Below, piece after piece: positions 10,906 through 20,726 of a DNA stretch of 25,816 nucleotides. Each line of letters opens with the position of its first letter. Position 1 is the first letter of the stretch. The notes beneath the pieces were generated by a model that ran no database searches, was not told the origin of the DNA, and saw nothing but the letters and a program-made list of their open reading frames with translations. Source of the stretch: Scleroderma bovista. Taxonomy: Eukaryota > Basidiomycota > Agaricomycetes > Boletales > Sclerodermataceae. The stretch is from the NCBI GenBank assembly GCA_037178675.1, contig JAYMGJ010000118.1:1-25816 (forward strand), read 5' to 3'. Both the position numbers and the translations under genes were made by a program.

Positions 10906-11831
10906 GCCCAGTAGTCTTCAATGGCCGCCATGACAAACTCTTGCATGACATCATTGTGGTCCCTGGCGCGTGGGTGACCTTCATGCTCTGTGAGTTTTTG
11001 TGCCTTGATGACGGTGATCTCTGGACCATCTTCTTCGATGGGTTCCCTTCGCCTCTTGGCGTGAACATCACTCCTAATTCCAGTGAGGTATTTTGTTTGG
11101 ATGATGGCATGACCAACTCACCAGATCGTGGAGTCTGTCACTGTACCTTCAGTGCTCCCATGTTCGACGCGCCTGTTCTTCTGTTTGACAATTTGTCGTT
11201 CCGACGAACGTTCATGCATGGTCAGCCCTGCATCTTCATCATTGGAGAAGAACATGTCCCCCTGTCCCTGTTGAGAATAGCACTTTGCTATAATCATACA
11301 TGTTACTCACTTCAGTGTTGAGGTTAGGAATGTTACCAGTCACGACATTGGGTACTTTGCTGTTGCTATACATGAGGTGCTGCTTAAGCAATGTACTAAG
11401 CCTCGTGGGGACAGGCCGGCTGCTAAACTGAACGATCTTCTGTCAGAGAGGTGCACAAAAATTGAGGGGACAACCTACCTGAGTGCCACCATCCTCATCT
11501 TCATCGAGGTCATCCTCCTCGATGCCCTGCCCTTCATCACTGTTCCCCTCATCTTCGTTCTCACTCCCTTCCTCCAATCGTAGGTGGTGGCGATGGCGTT
11601 CACGGTCCTTCTGGGCCCTCGCATCATGGCGGTGGGCTGTCTCCTCTCGTTCATACTCTGCCTGCCTCACTTTTTCTGATGGTCGACGCACCCAACCACC
11701 AGAATCTTTTTTTATTATTTAAATATTGTTGTCAGTGGCAATCTGGCGATCTGTGCAGTTGTGTGGGTAGACTAACCTTTATAATTCTCTTTGTCAGCGG
11801 TGCAATAACCTGCAATAGTTGAAGCTTGCAT

Positions 11832-12166
11832 GTAATTGAAGCTGGGAGCGTGCGGCTAGAACAATGTGTTGGCTTGTGTTGGAACGATCTATGGCGGGAC
11901 ACACTACTCACTTAGTGGGCTTATATCTTCTGTTGACATGTGTCTTGTTTGGAGATATCAACAGACATTCGTGACACGAACGCGCATCACGACATGGTCA
12001 TGGGATAGCCTAGAAAAAATGTTGACACAGAGTGCCACCTATCCACCATAGATTGCATCTGATATGATCCGGTAAATTGCAAATTGTCAAAGCCATCAAT
12101 TAGTGAGACATTGGGCACAGATACGAGGAGACACTGGGAGAGATACTCGGACTGACCTACCACATC
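11832..12166. other. Divergent intergenic region between the DUF6532 gene and the Plavaka ORF
   Basis: About 335 bp separate the two divergent start codons. I see no TATA box with good spacing and no repeat. If both genes were once expressed, their promoters must lie here. Confidence 0.5.
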
Positions 12167-13070
12167 ATGCCCCCCCACCACTGCAACTATTGCTTGAGAC
12201 CTATAGCAACAGAGGCGGGCATCAAGCGGCACATTGCACAGTTGCCTACGTGCCGTGATCAATGGACGAAGCAGCTTGAACGGATGGCATTCGCTGCATT
12301 GAATGGGGAAGGTGATCAGCTGCCTGAGGTGACAAATGATGACGCACCGTACAAATGGATGGACCAATTCAATGGTACGGATGGTCCTGATGATGCACTT
12401 GATGCGCCGGATGGACACCTAGTTCATCAGTCTAATGCGGTTAGGGATCCTGGCCCACCTGATCTCTGTGAGTGGCCATCAAAGCGCACATGAGTGGAGG
12501 AAGAAAATGAGGCCTTGCCTCCCTGGCCAGCTATTGAAGCTTGCCCAAGTAAGCAAAACAAGAACAGCTCACCTACTCGACGCTGATTGCAACCCATGAG
12601 TTGTAGGTGTGGAAGAGCGGTGTTTCATTCAATAATGCATGCTCCTTCCTCAAATGTATCAATTCTTTATACACCGGCCCAGCTTGGACGTGTGAAATGA
12701 TTGATGTCGAAGGAGACGTCATGGGTGAGGATGGGGCCATGAAACGGGAAACGGTAGAACTGTGGCGAAGGGATCTGGTGGAATGTGTGGAGGAGCTGAT
12801 TGGGAATCCCACATTGCGAGATATGATGGTGTATGCTCCAGAGCGTGCATATGCAGATGCAAAGGGAGATAATCGGATATATGATGAGTTGTGGACAGGC
12901 GACTGGTGGTGGGAAACCCAAGTAAGTACTCACCATCAATTGAAAAAGATGTGACCGAGCCGATGATGATGCATAGGGGAAACTGCCTGATGGTGTTGTG
13001 GTTGCGCCAGTGATCTTGTCCTCCGATAAGACAGTGCTGTCTGTGTTCAGTGGGGACAGGAAAGCGATGA
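12167..13070 (+). pseudogene. Plavaka-type transposase, 3'-truncated
   Basis: The ORF opens with a zinc-finger-like N terminus (HHCNYCLRPI...GIKRHIAQLPTC, C2HC pattern) usual for this agaricomycete DNA-transposon family. Exon 1 runs 12167-12548, then intron 12549-12606, exon 2 12607-12921, intron 12922-12976 and a last exon from 12977. Exons 2-3 carry hallmark strings: ELWRRDLVECVEELIGNP, YAPERAYAD, DELWTGDWWWETQ and VILSSDKTVLSVFSGD. Just after GDRKA the similarity stops at the gypsy fragment, so the catalytic remainder is gone. Exon 1 has a TGA (12491-12493; SKRT then VEEENEALPPW) that reads well as Arg. The LPPW and LLKLAQ segments lie in different frames, implying a small internal deletion near 12525-12535. 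No terminal repeat was found. Confidence 0.82.
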
Positions 13071-14630
13071 AGGGGGATCAGGAGCTTCACTGGTGGCAAG
13101 AGGGAAATCTAGATTCATAGTCAAGAAAGGGGGATGGGGATAGAATCGAGTATAGGCAGTCCCAAATTGCACAACTCTGCCAGTAGGATTGGTTATAGAC
13201 TCTTCGCTGATGATGTCCATATGAGTATGCAGGATGAGATAATCCTGGTAAGGAGTTCCAAATTCGTCAACACCTTCTTGAGCAGGGAGAGTGTAGCAGG
13301 TCTCAAGATTGAGGCCTGGGAGAGGTACCAATCAACTAGTAGTCAATAGCATTCTGTCAAGGAAGGAGTGACCCTCTTGTTCATGAATCCTGGCACAGAT
13401 GCGAGCAATAACAGGGTGTTCTTCAGCAGCTGCAGTATTTCCAGGAGTCTCAATCTGTTCAATAATCCTTTGAAGAGCTTCATTTGCAGAGAAATTGGGG
13501 TCAGGAGATGGAGGATTATACTCGTGGAGCACAGAAGACATGGGAGACGAAGACTGAGAGAGTGGAGGGGATATATGAGCTGGAGAGACGTAGCGCACTG
13601 GACCAGATGGCATTATAGGAGAACCAGGAGGCGAAAACAGTATAGGAAGAGCAGTCTCAGATGAGGGGGGATTGGCATCAGCAGCATCAGGAAAGTCCAG
13701 TAAATGATCTGAAAGAATATCCAGAGTTGCAGGATCATGGGGGGATGAATATGGAGCAGCAGATTCTTCTTCCATCTCGCTGTCTGGCTCAAGAGTAGCC
13801 ATTAATCCAGTTCCAGAGTGAGTAGCAGCATGTGCATCGACAGCACACATCTCCAATGGATGGTTGGAGTCAGCTCCAAAGATGATATAGGTTCCAGAGT
13901 CTCTTTCAACAATGCTAACCGAGTTTCCATGGGCCCAGGGGCAACCAAGGAGGAGATTGAAGCCAGAGTCATTATCAGGGGAGACAAAGAGATTGGTCCA
14001 GGTCTGAGCAGCTCCACAGAAGAGAGGGACATTCTGAATGAGACCGATGAGCTTGGAGGTACCACCATTGGCATCTCTCATGACCATAGAATGGGAGGTA
14101 TCAATAGGCATCTTGATGACGGACTTGGCAATACTGGCTTTGACGACATTGAGAGTAGAGCCTGAATCGATGACAGCCTTCACTGGTTGGTCATTGCAGT
14201 GGAGATTGATAGTAATGAGGGGACTAGAAGTGAGACACATATAGGCAGCAGCAGGAGGAGTTCCTTGGATGTGCTTGACAAAGGGGAGAGCCTGCCTCTT
14301 GACCCTAATAAGAACCTGGAGATGCTGGGAAACATCCTTCGACAAGCCAATAGCTTCTCCAACAGACAAAGTGAGAGGGGTAGCAAGAATGCGATCCACA
14401 ATAGACTTGGCACTGGTATTCTGGGAGAGAGGTGAAGACATCGCAGTAGCAGGCTTAGGCTTCTTCTTCTCAGAAGAGTCCACACCGGGGTGCAAAGATC
14501 TGATAGGCAGAGTGTCATCTTGCATGATAGCATCATCATTTGAGCCATCAAAGACATGAGTATGAACATCGATGGGAACTGGCATGGGAATGGGAGCAGG
14601 AGTCGATGGGATGGGCTTAGTGCAGGAACT
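13070..14630 (-). pseudogene. Gypsy protease region (start of pol), truncated
   Basis: The frame is open from about 14630; its first ATG is 14585. It contains a retropepsin-like domain: KAVIDSGSTLNVV with catalytic Asp at codon ~140 (near 14168), and FNLLLGCPWAHGNSVSI matching the usual ILG region. It would cleave the Gag-Pol polyprotein. A TGA at 13334-13332 (TTS then LVPLPGLNL) interrupts it, and the same frame continues to the junction near 13070. What follows in such elements, reverse transcriptase, is missing. It lies one frame away from Gag; the shift is near 14618-14630 and could be a 1-nt deletion or a frameshift site. Confidence 0.8.
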
Positions 14631-16006
14631 GGTGTGAAAGCAGGGGCTTGATTCTCCTTTCCTTTGCCTTTACCATGAGGGGGAATGATGACACCTTCAA
14701 AGGCAGCTTTCCTTTTCTCCTTAGTAACTCTAGGAGCACGATCGACAGCAGCGACCAGGGGCTCTTCTTCTTCCAGTTCACAGATTCCAGACTCCAAGAC
14801 TTCTTCTTCTTCAGCATGAGTAACAAAGCGGACAGTGCTAGCAGGTCTGGCAGCAGCAGCATGACGCTCATAGGCTTGCACGATAGTCTCATCTCGAGTC
14901 CTGGGGATATACTGGCCATTAGGGAGAGTGACACGACCAGCATCATCCCTAGCAAGTAAGCCTTTGGCAACAAGATCATTGATCTTATCACCACCATTTA
15001 CACCATGGCCCTCAACACCACATCCATAGCAAGTAATGGGAGGGCGAGCAGGAGGACAAGGAGCAGCATCAGGACGAGTAGGAGCAGAGGTGGCAGAAGT
15101 AGATGATCAAGAATTAAGAGCAGGAGGGGAGATAACTCTGCTGGCATCGGGGTCCAGCTTGATGGCACGATAGTAGTAAAGTGCATAGTTGGGATCGGAG
15201 AGAGTCATCTGAGACATCTTCTTGATGAGATTTTCCACCTCATCCTGCTTCTGAGCAGTGGTTCCAGCTTTATCCAATCCTTGCAGAGTGGTCCTAGCAT
15301 CCAAAGGAGACAAAAGCGGACGAACAGGATCAGACCTGGGGTCAGAGCGGGGAAGGGGAATGTTCTCTTTCTCTTCAACACCAAGACGTTCCAAGTACTC
15401 AGCATCAAAGCGATCCCTCCGAAGGAGTTCTTCGGCAGCCTTGCAGACATCAAAGTAGGAGTAGGGGATAGAGACATCCAAGTCAGGGTCTTTGAGGATA
15501 AGACGAGAGTCAACTTTGAGACGGAAGGAAAGGGGTAGTCCAGCCCAGAAGTAGCGGTTGTAGTCTTCTTTGGTGATCTTTCCCTTGTTCCTTAACCATC
15601 CTCCAATACGGATAAAGTCTCTGTTATAGGCTCTGAAGTCATGGAGGGATAGGATGGAAGCACGCATTGCACCCTTGACAAAGTTCTTCAAATCTTGCTC
15701 ATAAAATCTCTCATCGGAAAGATCAGTGTTGAAGTGCTTCAGGAGGTCGTTCTTGAGCTCACCCCAGTTGGGAACATGGAAGTGAGTCATGCCTTCGATG
15801 ATCTCTTGGACTCTAGTAGAGCAGTAGCGGAGAATAGAGTCAACCTTCTCCTGATCATCGACAACGTTGTGCAGGGCACAAAGGCGTTCATAGTGGTCTA
15901 GGAAGGTCCTAATCTGAGAGTGGTCACCTCTGAAGAGTTCAGGGGCAGACTTCATCCCAAGAAGAGGGAGAGTAAGGATGGATGGGAGGGTAGCAGGTGC
16001 AGACAT
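14625..16006 (-). pseudogene. Gypsy Gag with degenerate zinc knuckle
   Basis: The Gag frame is open from about 16349 but its first ATG is 16006 (MSAPATLPS). The core matches retrotransposon Gag: PELFRGDHSQIRTFLDHYER, KVDSILRYCS, WGELKNDLLKHF. A TGA at 15109-15107 (ALNS then SSTSATSAP) breaks it; the same frame then gives a knuckle-like CYGCGVEGHGVNGG (15031-14990) in which Gly replaces the last Cys, followed by LPNGQYIPRTRDE and an acidic and basic tail. Gag forms the virus-like particle and binds the RNA. With the TGA the product would lose its nucleic-acid-binding end. An upstream non-ATG or spliced start is possible. Confidence 0.8.
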
Positions 16007-16370
16007 AGTAACAGCGGGTGGGGAAACAGATGAAGCGGGGATGGATACAGAGGCAGTAGAGGCTAGAGTTGACCCAAGAAGGGACTCAGGGGTTGGTATA
16101 GATGAGGATGATGATGTGCCAGACAGGGAAGAAGGCACAGAGTTATTTGAGAGCGATATAGCGGAAATAGCGGGGGTACAAGGAGGAGATGATGGACCAG
16201 CAGGTAGAGAGGTCAGGTTGGAGTCAGAGATGGTCAAAGGGGTTCCTATAGATGAAGAGGGCGAAGTAGGAGACCAGGAGGATGACAGCAACGAAGCAGG
16301 GAGGGATCCAAGGAGCAGTAATAGTGATGATGAGGAGGAATAAGCGCAATCCTATCCAGAAATAACCACC

Positions 16371-16387
16371 CCTCGCAGTGGGCTCCA
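16371..16387 (-). other. Candidate primer-binding site
   Basis: Two bases inside the 5' LTR end, the minus strand reads TGGAGCCCACTGCGAGG. Starting with TGG just after the LTR is what a site complementary to a tRNA CCA end needs. The matching tRNA was not identified. Confidence 0.45.
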
Positions 16388-16941
16388 GATGTGAGTCAAA
16401 GTGTGGATTTGGGTCGGAGTAATAACCCAAACACAACACCAACAAAGGACTATGAAAATGTGCGAGTGGTGGTTTACCTCCGTGGTGTCCAGAGAGGATG
16501 TGCTGAGGAGGGGGGACGAGGATCTACACCAACAGGGTGATGCAGATGATGATGCAGGATACTCCTGGGGTACAGGAGCAATAGATGACGAAGGGGATAG
16601 GGGTCTGGACTCTTCCTAAAGCCTAGGAAGTGTCAAAGCGGGGATTGAGGTGACTGGGACTGAAGTAGCAATACTACACCTAGAGGTTGGTGCAGCAAAG
16701 GGGCAAGGGAGCTCCTGATGTCCAGAAGCAATGGGATATGAAGGATAGACAGGCTAGACTCCGCTTGAGCCTAGAGAAATACTTGGACTTGAATAGACTG
16801 AATAAACTTGAGATATCAGAGCCTTTAGACCTTCACTGAAGCCTACAAGACTCAAAGAACTGAGGGGATACTGACTGAGAGAGTCTGAGAGAGGGATAAT
16901 TTTGTGCAATTGGGTCTTTTTTACTGGGCTGAGCCCAGGGG

Positions 16942-16949
16942 TTTAAATA
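16942..16949 (-). promoter_or_regulatory. TATA-like box of the 5' LTR
   Basis: TATTTAAA on the minus strand is conserved with the solo LTR. It would drive transcription leftward into gag. Confidence 0.5.
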
Positions 16950-17582
16950 CATGGGGGGGCACAGCATTAAAGTACAAAAAGAGAAGGGAGTAAGCAGAAT
17001 TTGTCAAGGATTGGTAAGGGATTGGTAAGAGCTTTGTAAGGGGTTTGTAAGCGATCAGTAAGCAAGGGATAAGCAGGAATGAGTAAGCATAGGAAGCATG
17101 AATAAGCTGCTGAGTAAAGGAATGAGTAAGCTGCATGACAAGATTGATTGGTAAGGGAGTGAGTCATCAGCTGAGTAATATACCAAAAATGCGAAAGGGA
17201 TAGAGTAATACTGATGACAAGAGAGCATCAGTAAGCAAGGGATGAGTCACTGCACAGCAGAAGGAGTCATTGATGCACAGCCTAAGAAGTTTGATGGGGG
17301 GCTGTGTACCATCAGGAATTTGATGGGACAACAATGGGGAAGATCTGGGATTAATAGGGGGATTGATCCGAGACAAAACAGCCACAAGAAGGGTACCAGG
17401 GGTCCAGAGGTCTTTTTGGGGGGTCAGCATACACTAAAGTATAGTGCATGTGTTCTAGCGCCGCTGAAGCGCAACCATGGGCTCCCTTGACGAGCTCTCT
17501 TCTGGGAAAGAGTGAGAGAGGGTTCTTCTTCCTAATAGCACTATAAAGTGGGGGGAAATAACTGTCATGGTGCTGGGGGATG

Positions 17583-17957
17583 TCATCTGAAAGTAGGGAA
17601 GCAGATAGAGTATTGAATTCGACGCATCCAGGGAAGCGAGACGAACGACAGAGGAAGATGGACATGGCAAGTATCTGGGAGGAAGGGACCATAGGCTGAG
17701 GGCTCAGGGGACACAGAGACGACCAGAGAAGACTTCTCAAGCTTGACAATAGACCTAAGATGACCAAAGTACGTCCTTGACACAGGACTGACGAGGAGAA
17801 CGCGCTGACTGAGAACAAGAGGGACTGAGGGAGCAGGCTGGGAAGATATGTGCCAGGCAGTGCACGGGAACTCTGGGAGAGGCTGTCCTAAGAGCAGGAC
17901 ATAGTGGAGATCTGCAGCAATATCGGAGAAATGATCCAGAGAAAATACGGACTCCAT
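17583..17957 (-). CDS. Open frame inside the 5' LTR, unknown (124 codons)
   Basis: This is the counterpart of the frame at 9400-9792 in the solo LTR, with the same start and near-identical protein until a stop replaces the last six codons. I see substitutions such as Ala/Asp, Val/Leu, Gly/Ser, Ala/Val and Arg/Cys. Function unknown; it may not be translated. Confidence 0.3.
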   Translation of the reverse strand: MESVFSLDHFSDIAADLHYVLLLGQPLPEFPCTAWHISSQPAPSVPLVLSQRVLLVSPVSRTYFGHLRSIVKLEKSSLVVSVSPEPSAYGPFLPDTCHVHLPLSFVSLPWMRRIQYSICFPTFR

Positions 17958-18489
17958 AGTGAGCGATGAAGCGAACGTCTGGATTGCAGGGGGAATATCT
18001 CCGTGGGAAATGAACGGATTTGCGTCGGAACTTGACAGGCAGATAGACCATGCTCTAGGCTCTCTGACGGTATAGTCACGTGCCTGATAGCTTCAGAAAC
18101 AACGGAGCTATTCAAAATATCGGAATGCCGGCACTGGGCACCTAAAAATGACATTTGGGCACTAAAAATCATTTCTTCTCTTTCTCCTTTGTTTCTCCAT
18201 CAATTCTTTGGCTTCTTTGATCGTTCTGGTATGGGAGTTGGACTGCAGACGTGTGCATTCCTTTCTCATACCACAATTGACGTTATTCCTTCAGTTTCTT
18301 CTGCTTCTTGGCAGTTCTCGTGCGATAGATGACTGTCTGCATTGGCATTCATCTCTCACATCAGGATAGTCGTCTTGTGTGATAGATGGCTATGATGAGG
18401 GTCCGTCGTGCTTATCCTTCGCATAAGGATCATTCAATATAGGTGTTATCTTCCATGTTCACTGTATCAAACCTGTTTGGTGCGTGACA

Positions 18490-18546
18490 CCGGTTGCTGC
18501 CAAAAAAGGCAAAAAAACCGGACCGGACCGGACTTTAAAACACTAG
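18490..18546 (-). mobile_element. hAT terminal fragment (57 bp), cut by the gypsy LTR
   Basis: The segment ends GGACTTTAAAACACTAG and is the reverse complement of the first 57 bp of the hAT element (21376-21432), apart from a CCGG/CCAG difference at 18492. Only the terminal bases survive next to the LTR. Confidence 0.88.
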
Positions 18547-19195
18547 TTGGGCCAGGGTACCAGTGTCACCATAGTGTATGGTCGGGCCATGGTACTGGTG
18601 TCACCATAATATACAATCCAGCCTGGGTGTGGGTGTCACCATAATTTATGGTCGGGCCAGGGTACCAGTGTCACCATAGTGTACGGTCCGGCCAGGGTAC
18701 TGGTGTGATAATAATATACAGTCTGGCCTGGGTGTGGGTGTCACCATAGTTTATGGTCAGGCCAGGATACCAGTGTCACCATAATATACAATCCAGCCTG
18801 GGTGTGGGTGTCACCATAATTTATGGTCAGGCCAGGGTACCAGTGTCACCATAGTGTATGGTCCGGCCAGGGTACCGGTCACCATAATATACAATCCGGC
18901 CTGGGTGTGGGTGTCACCATAGTGTATGGTCTGGCAAGGGTACCAGTTTCATCATCATATAGGACCTGGCCTGGGTGCAGGTGTCACCATAGTTTACAGT
19001 CGGGCCAGGGTACCCGTGTCATAGTTTACAGTTTGGCCAGGTTACCAGTGTCACAATAATATACAATCTGGCCAGGATGCTGGTGTCACCATAGTGTGCA
19101 GTCTGGCCAGGGTACTGGCATCACCATCATATATGGCCCAGCCAGGGTACTGGTGTCATCATAGTGTATGGTCAGGCTGGGGTGCTGGCGTCATG
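18547..19195 (+). repeat. 35-bp minisatellite array, left arm (~18 units)
   Basis: The unit resembles GGCCAGGGTACCAGTGTCAC plus CATAGTGTATGGTCC. Variants containing TGGGTGTGGGTGTCACC and ATAATATACAATCC recur every third unit in part of the array, giving a higher-order period of about 105 bp. Open frames through it (for example 18823-19059) reflect the repeat period and are not genes. Confidence 0.9.
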
Positions 19196-19515
19196 GGCAC
19201 TGGAACACATATCTGATGCCATCAAGTGATTGTTTTGAGTTATGGTGCATGTCTGTGAGTTTAGGATCATTCCTCCGGCCTATGGGACATGTAACCGGTC
19301 CCTAGTACATGCAACCGGTCCCTGGCAGATTACACCAGTCACAGGAACATCACATTGGGCTGTGTAACATACACCGGTAGCTATTGAGTGATGTTATTAA
19401 ATTATGGTGCATGTCTGTGAGTTTAGGATCATTCCTCTGGCCTATGGCACATGTAACCAGTCCCTAGTACATGCAACCGGTCCCTGGCACATTACACCGG
19501 TCACAGGAACATCAC
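19196..19515 (-). repeat. 162-bp tandem repeat, about two units in the left arm
   Basis: The landmark GGATCATTCCTCCGGCC occurs at 19264 and, with one change, at 19426, a 162-bp period. These are inverted copies of the units at 19828-20690. Each holds ACCGGT-type motifs (AACCGGTCCCTAG, CAACCGGTCCCTGG). Confidence 0.85.
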
Positions 19516-19827
19516 AGACACATCCAACCAGTCTCTGGAAAATCCACCCAATTTCCGGAACATGCATCTGATGCTTCGAAGCCAGCATGGACAATGATGG
19601 CGGTGATGTCATTGATTCACAATTTGTGGTGTTTGCAGTGTATTGTATCATATTTGTCCCCTTGAATGATTGTGATGGATTTCACATAACACATGGCCGG
19701 TGCATAGTACACAACAATTATATGACTATTGTGTTGCATAGTGATATGTTCTAAACACCATTTGAATATCCATATTACAATGTCATGTTACAAAGACAGG
19801 TTGCATATGCCATACTAGGCTGGAGGA
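19516..19827. other. Unique centre of the palindrome
   Basis: The non-repeated, A+T-richer spacer between the two 162-bp repeat clusters. I see no gene. It may mark the original sequence about which the duplication happened. Confidence 0.5.
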
Positions 19828-20690
19828 ATAATCCTGAAGGCATAGACATGCACAATAACTCACAACCATCATTGAATTGCTTTGGATGTTTGTTCCAGTG
19901 GCTGGTGTAATGTTCCAGAGGCCAGTGGACTGTTCCAGGGACCGGGTTGCATGTTCCAGGGACCGGTTACATGTGCCATAGGCCGGAGGAATGATCCTAC
20001 ACTCACAGACATGCACTATAATTTAATAACCTCACTAAATAGCTACCAGTGTGTGTTACAGAGCCTGATGTGATGTTCCTGTGACTGGTGTAATGTGCCA
20101 GGGACTGGTTGCATGTACTAGGGACCGGTTACATGTCCCATAGGCCGGAGGAATGATCCTCAGACATGCACCATAATTTAATAACATCACCCAATAGCTA
20201 CCGGTGTGTGTTACAGAGCCTGATGTGATGTTCCTGTGACCAGTGTAATGTGCCAGGGACCGGTTGCATCTACTAGGGACCGGTTGCAAGTACTAGGGAC
20301 CGGTTACATATCCCATAGGCCAGAGGAATGATCCTAAACTCACAGACATTCACCATAATGTAATAACATCACTCAATAGCTACCGGTGTGTGTTACAGAG
20401 CCCGACGTGATGTTCCTGTGACCAGTGTAATGTGCCAGGGACCGGTTGCATGTACAAGGGACCGGTTACATGTGCCATAGGCCGGAGGAATGATCCTAAA
20501 CTCACAGACATGCACCATAATTTAATAACATCACTCAATAGCTACCGGTGTATGTTACACAGCCCAATGTGATGTTCCTGTGACTGGTGTAATCTGCCAG
20601 GGACCGGTTGCATGTACTAGGGACCGGTTACATGTCCCATAGGCCGGAGGAATGATCCTAAACTCACAGACATGCACCATAACTCAAAAC
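19828..20690 (+). repeat. 162-bp tandem repeat, about five units
   Basis: GGAATGATCCT (first copy GGAATAATCCT) recurs near 19830, 19990, 20151, 20325, 20487 and 20650, giving periods of about 161-174 bp. The 174-bp unit contains an extra ~20-bp duplication (ACTAGGGACCGGTTGCAAGT type, near 20270-20300). Each unit carries two or more GGGACCGGTT motifs and one CTACCGGTGTG. The first unit is the most diverged. Confidence 0.88.
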
Positions 20691-20726
20691 AATCACTTGA
20701 TGGCATCAGATATGTGTTCCAGTGCC

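Larger units (their letters stand above)
7908..11831 (-). pseudogene. DUF6532-domain protein gene, nine exons, split by a solo LTR
   Basis: Exons from ATG 11831: 11831-11777, 11705-11479, 11439-11311, 11267-11122, 11073-8741 (containing the LTR), 8692-8531, 8472-8308, 8251-8076, 8028-7908 (TGA). Introns are 39-71 nt with GT-AG ends and all phases agree. Without the LTR and one GCGT copy the frame is continuous for about 491 residues. Residues ~20-95 are charged and acidic (EEDDLDEDEDGG). About 225-452 fit the fungal DUF6532 domain, with KAPIIQKVINTMWFANKN, PLPALALVLTA, ECCVNEWMTG and a closing CAKIYKEGR. The domain has no known biochemical function and is widely expanded in Agaricomycetes. 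The insertion falls near residue 241, so only a truncated N-terminal product is likely. No nonsense codon lies in the exons, unlike in neighbouring transposons. The start ATG is inferred. Confidence 0.88.
13070..18489 (-). mobile_element. Gypsy-type LTR retrotransposon, 3'-truncated (5' LTR, gag, protease)
   Basis: Reading leftward from 18489: a 2.1-kb 5' LTR, a candidate primer-binding site, Gag, a zinc-knuckle region, an aspartic protease and a linker, then an abrupt end at about 13066-13075 against Plavaka sequence. No reverse transcriptase, RNase H, integrase or 3' LTR is present. I see no target-site duplication, since only one end survives. At 18489/18490 the LTR joins a hAT terminal fragment, so the element inserted into or beside that hAT copy. 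Confidence 0.9.
16390..18489 (-). repeat. 5' LTR of the truncated gypsy element (2,100 bp)
   Basis: On the minus strand it starts TGTCACGCACC at 18489 and ends GACTCACA at 16390, the same ends as the solo LTR at 8868-10901. It includes about 75 bp (16517-16591) missing from the solo copy. The TATA-like box lies at 16942-16949, GTAAG-type motifs upstream of it at 16970-17260, and the conserved internal frame at 17957-17583. Confidence 0.93.

Noticed and set aside
10941..11321. Plus-strand 126-codon frame as a gene
   Set aside because: It lies antisense to exons 3-5 of the DUF6532 gene, which has consistent introns and domain signal on the other strand.
11443..11691. Minus-strand acidic 82-codon frame as a separate gene
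   Set aside because: It is exon 2 of the DUF6532 gene read through its donor site into intron 2.
13368..14559. Plus-strand frames opposite the gypsy protease
   Set aside because: They are complements of the protease region and show no domain character. The minus strand carries the retropepsin motifs.
14180..14625. Continuation of the Gag frame into the protease region as real protein
   Set aside because: After about 14625 the frame turns into Leu/Ser-rich nonsense, while the alternative frame carries DSG and the LLLGCPW motif.
19196..20690. Telomere or centromere array
   Set aside because: No TTAGGG-type telomeric repeat is present. The arrays are short, tied to hAT ends and partly duplicated, which does not need a centromere explanation.
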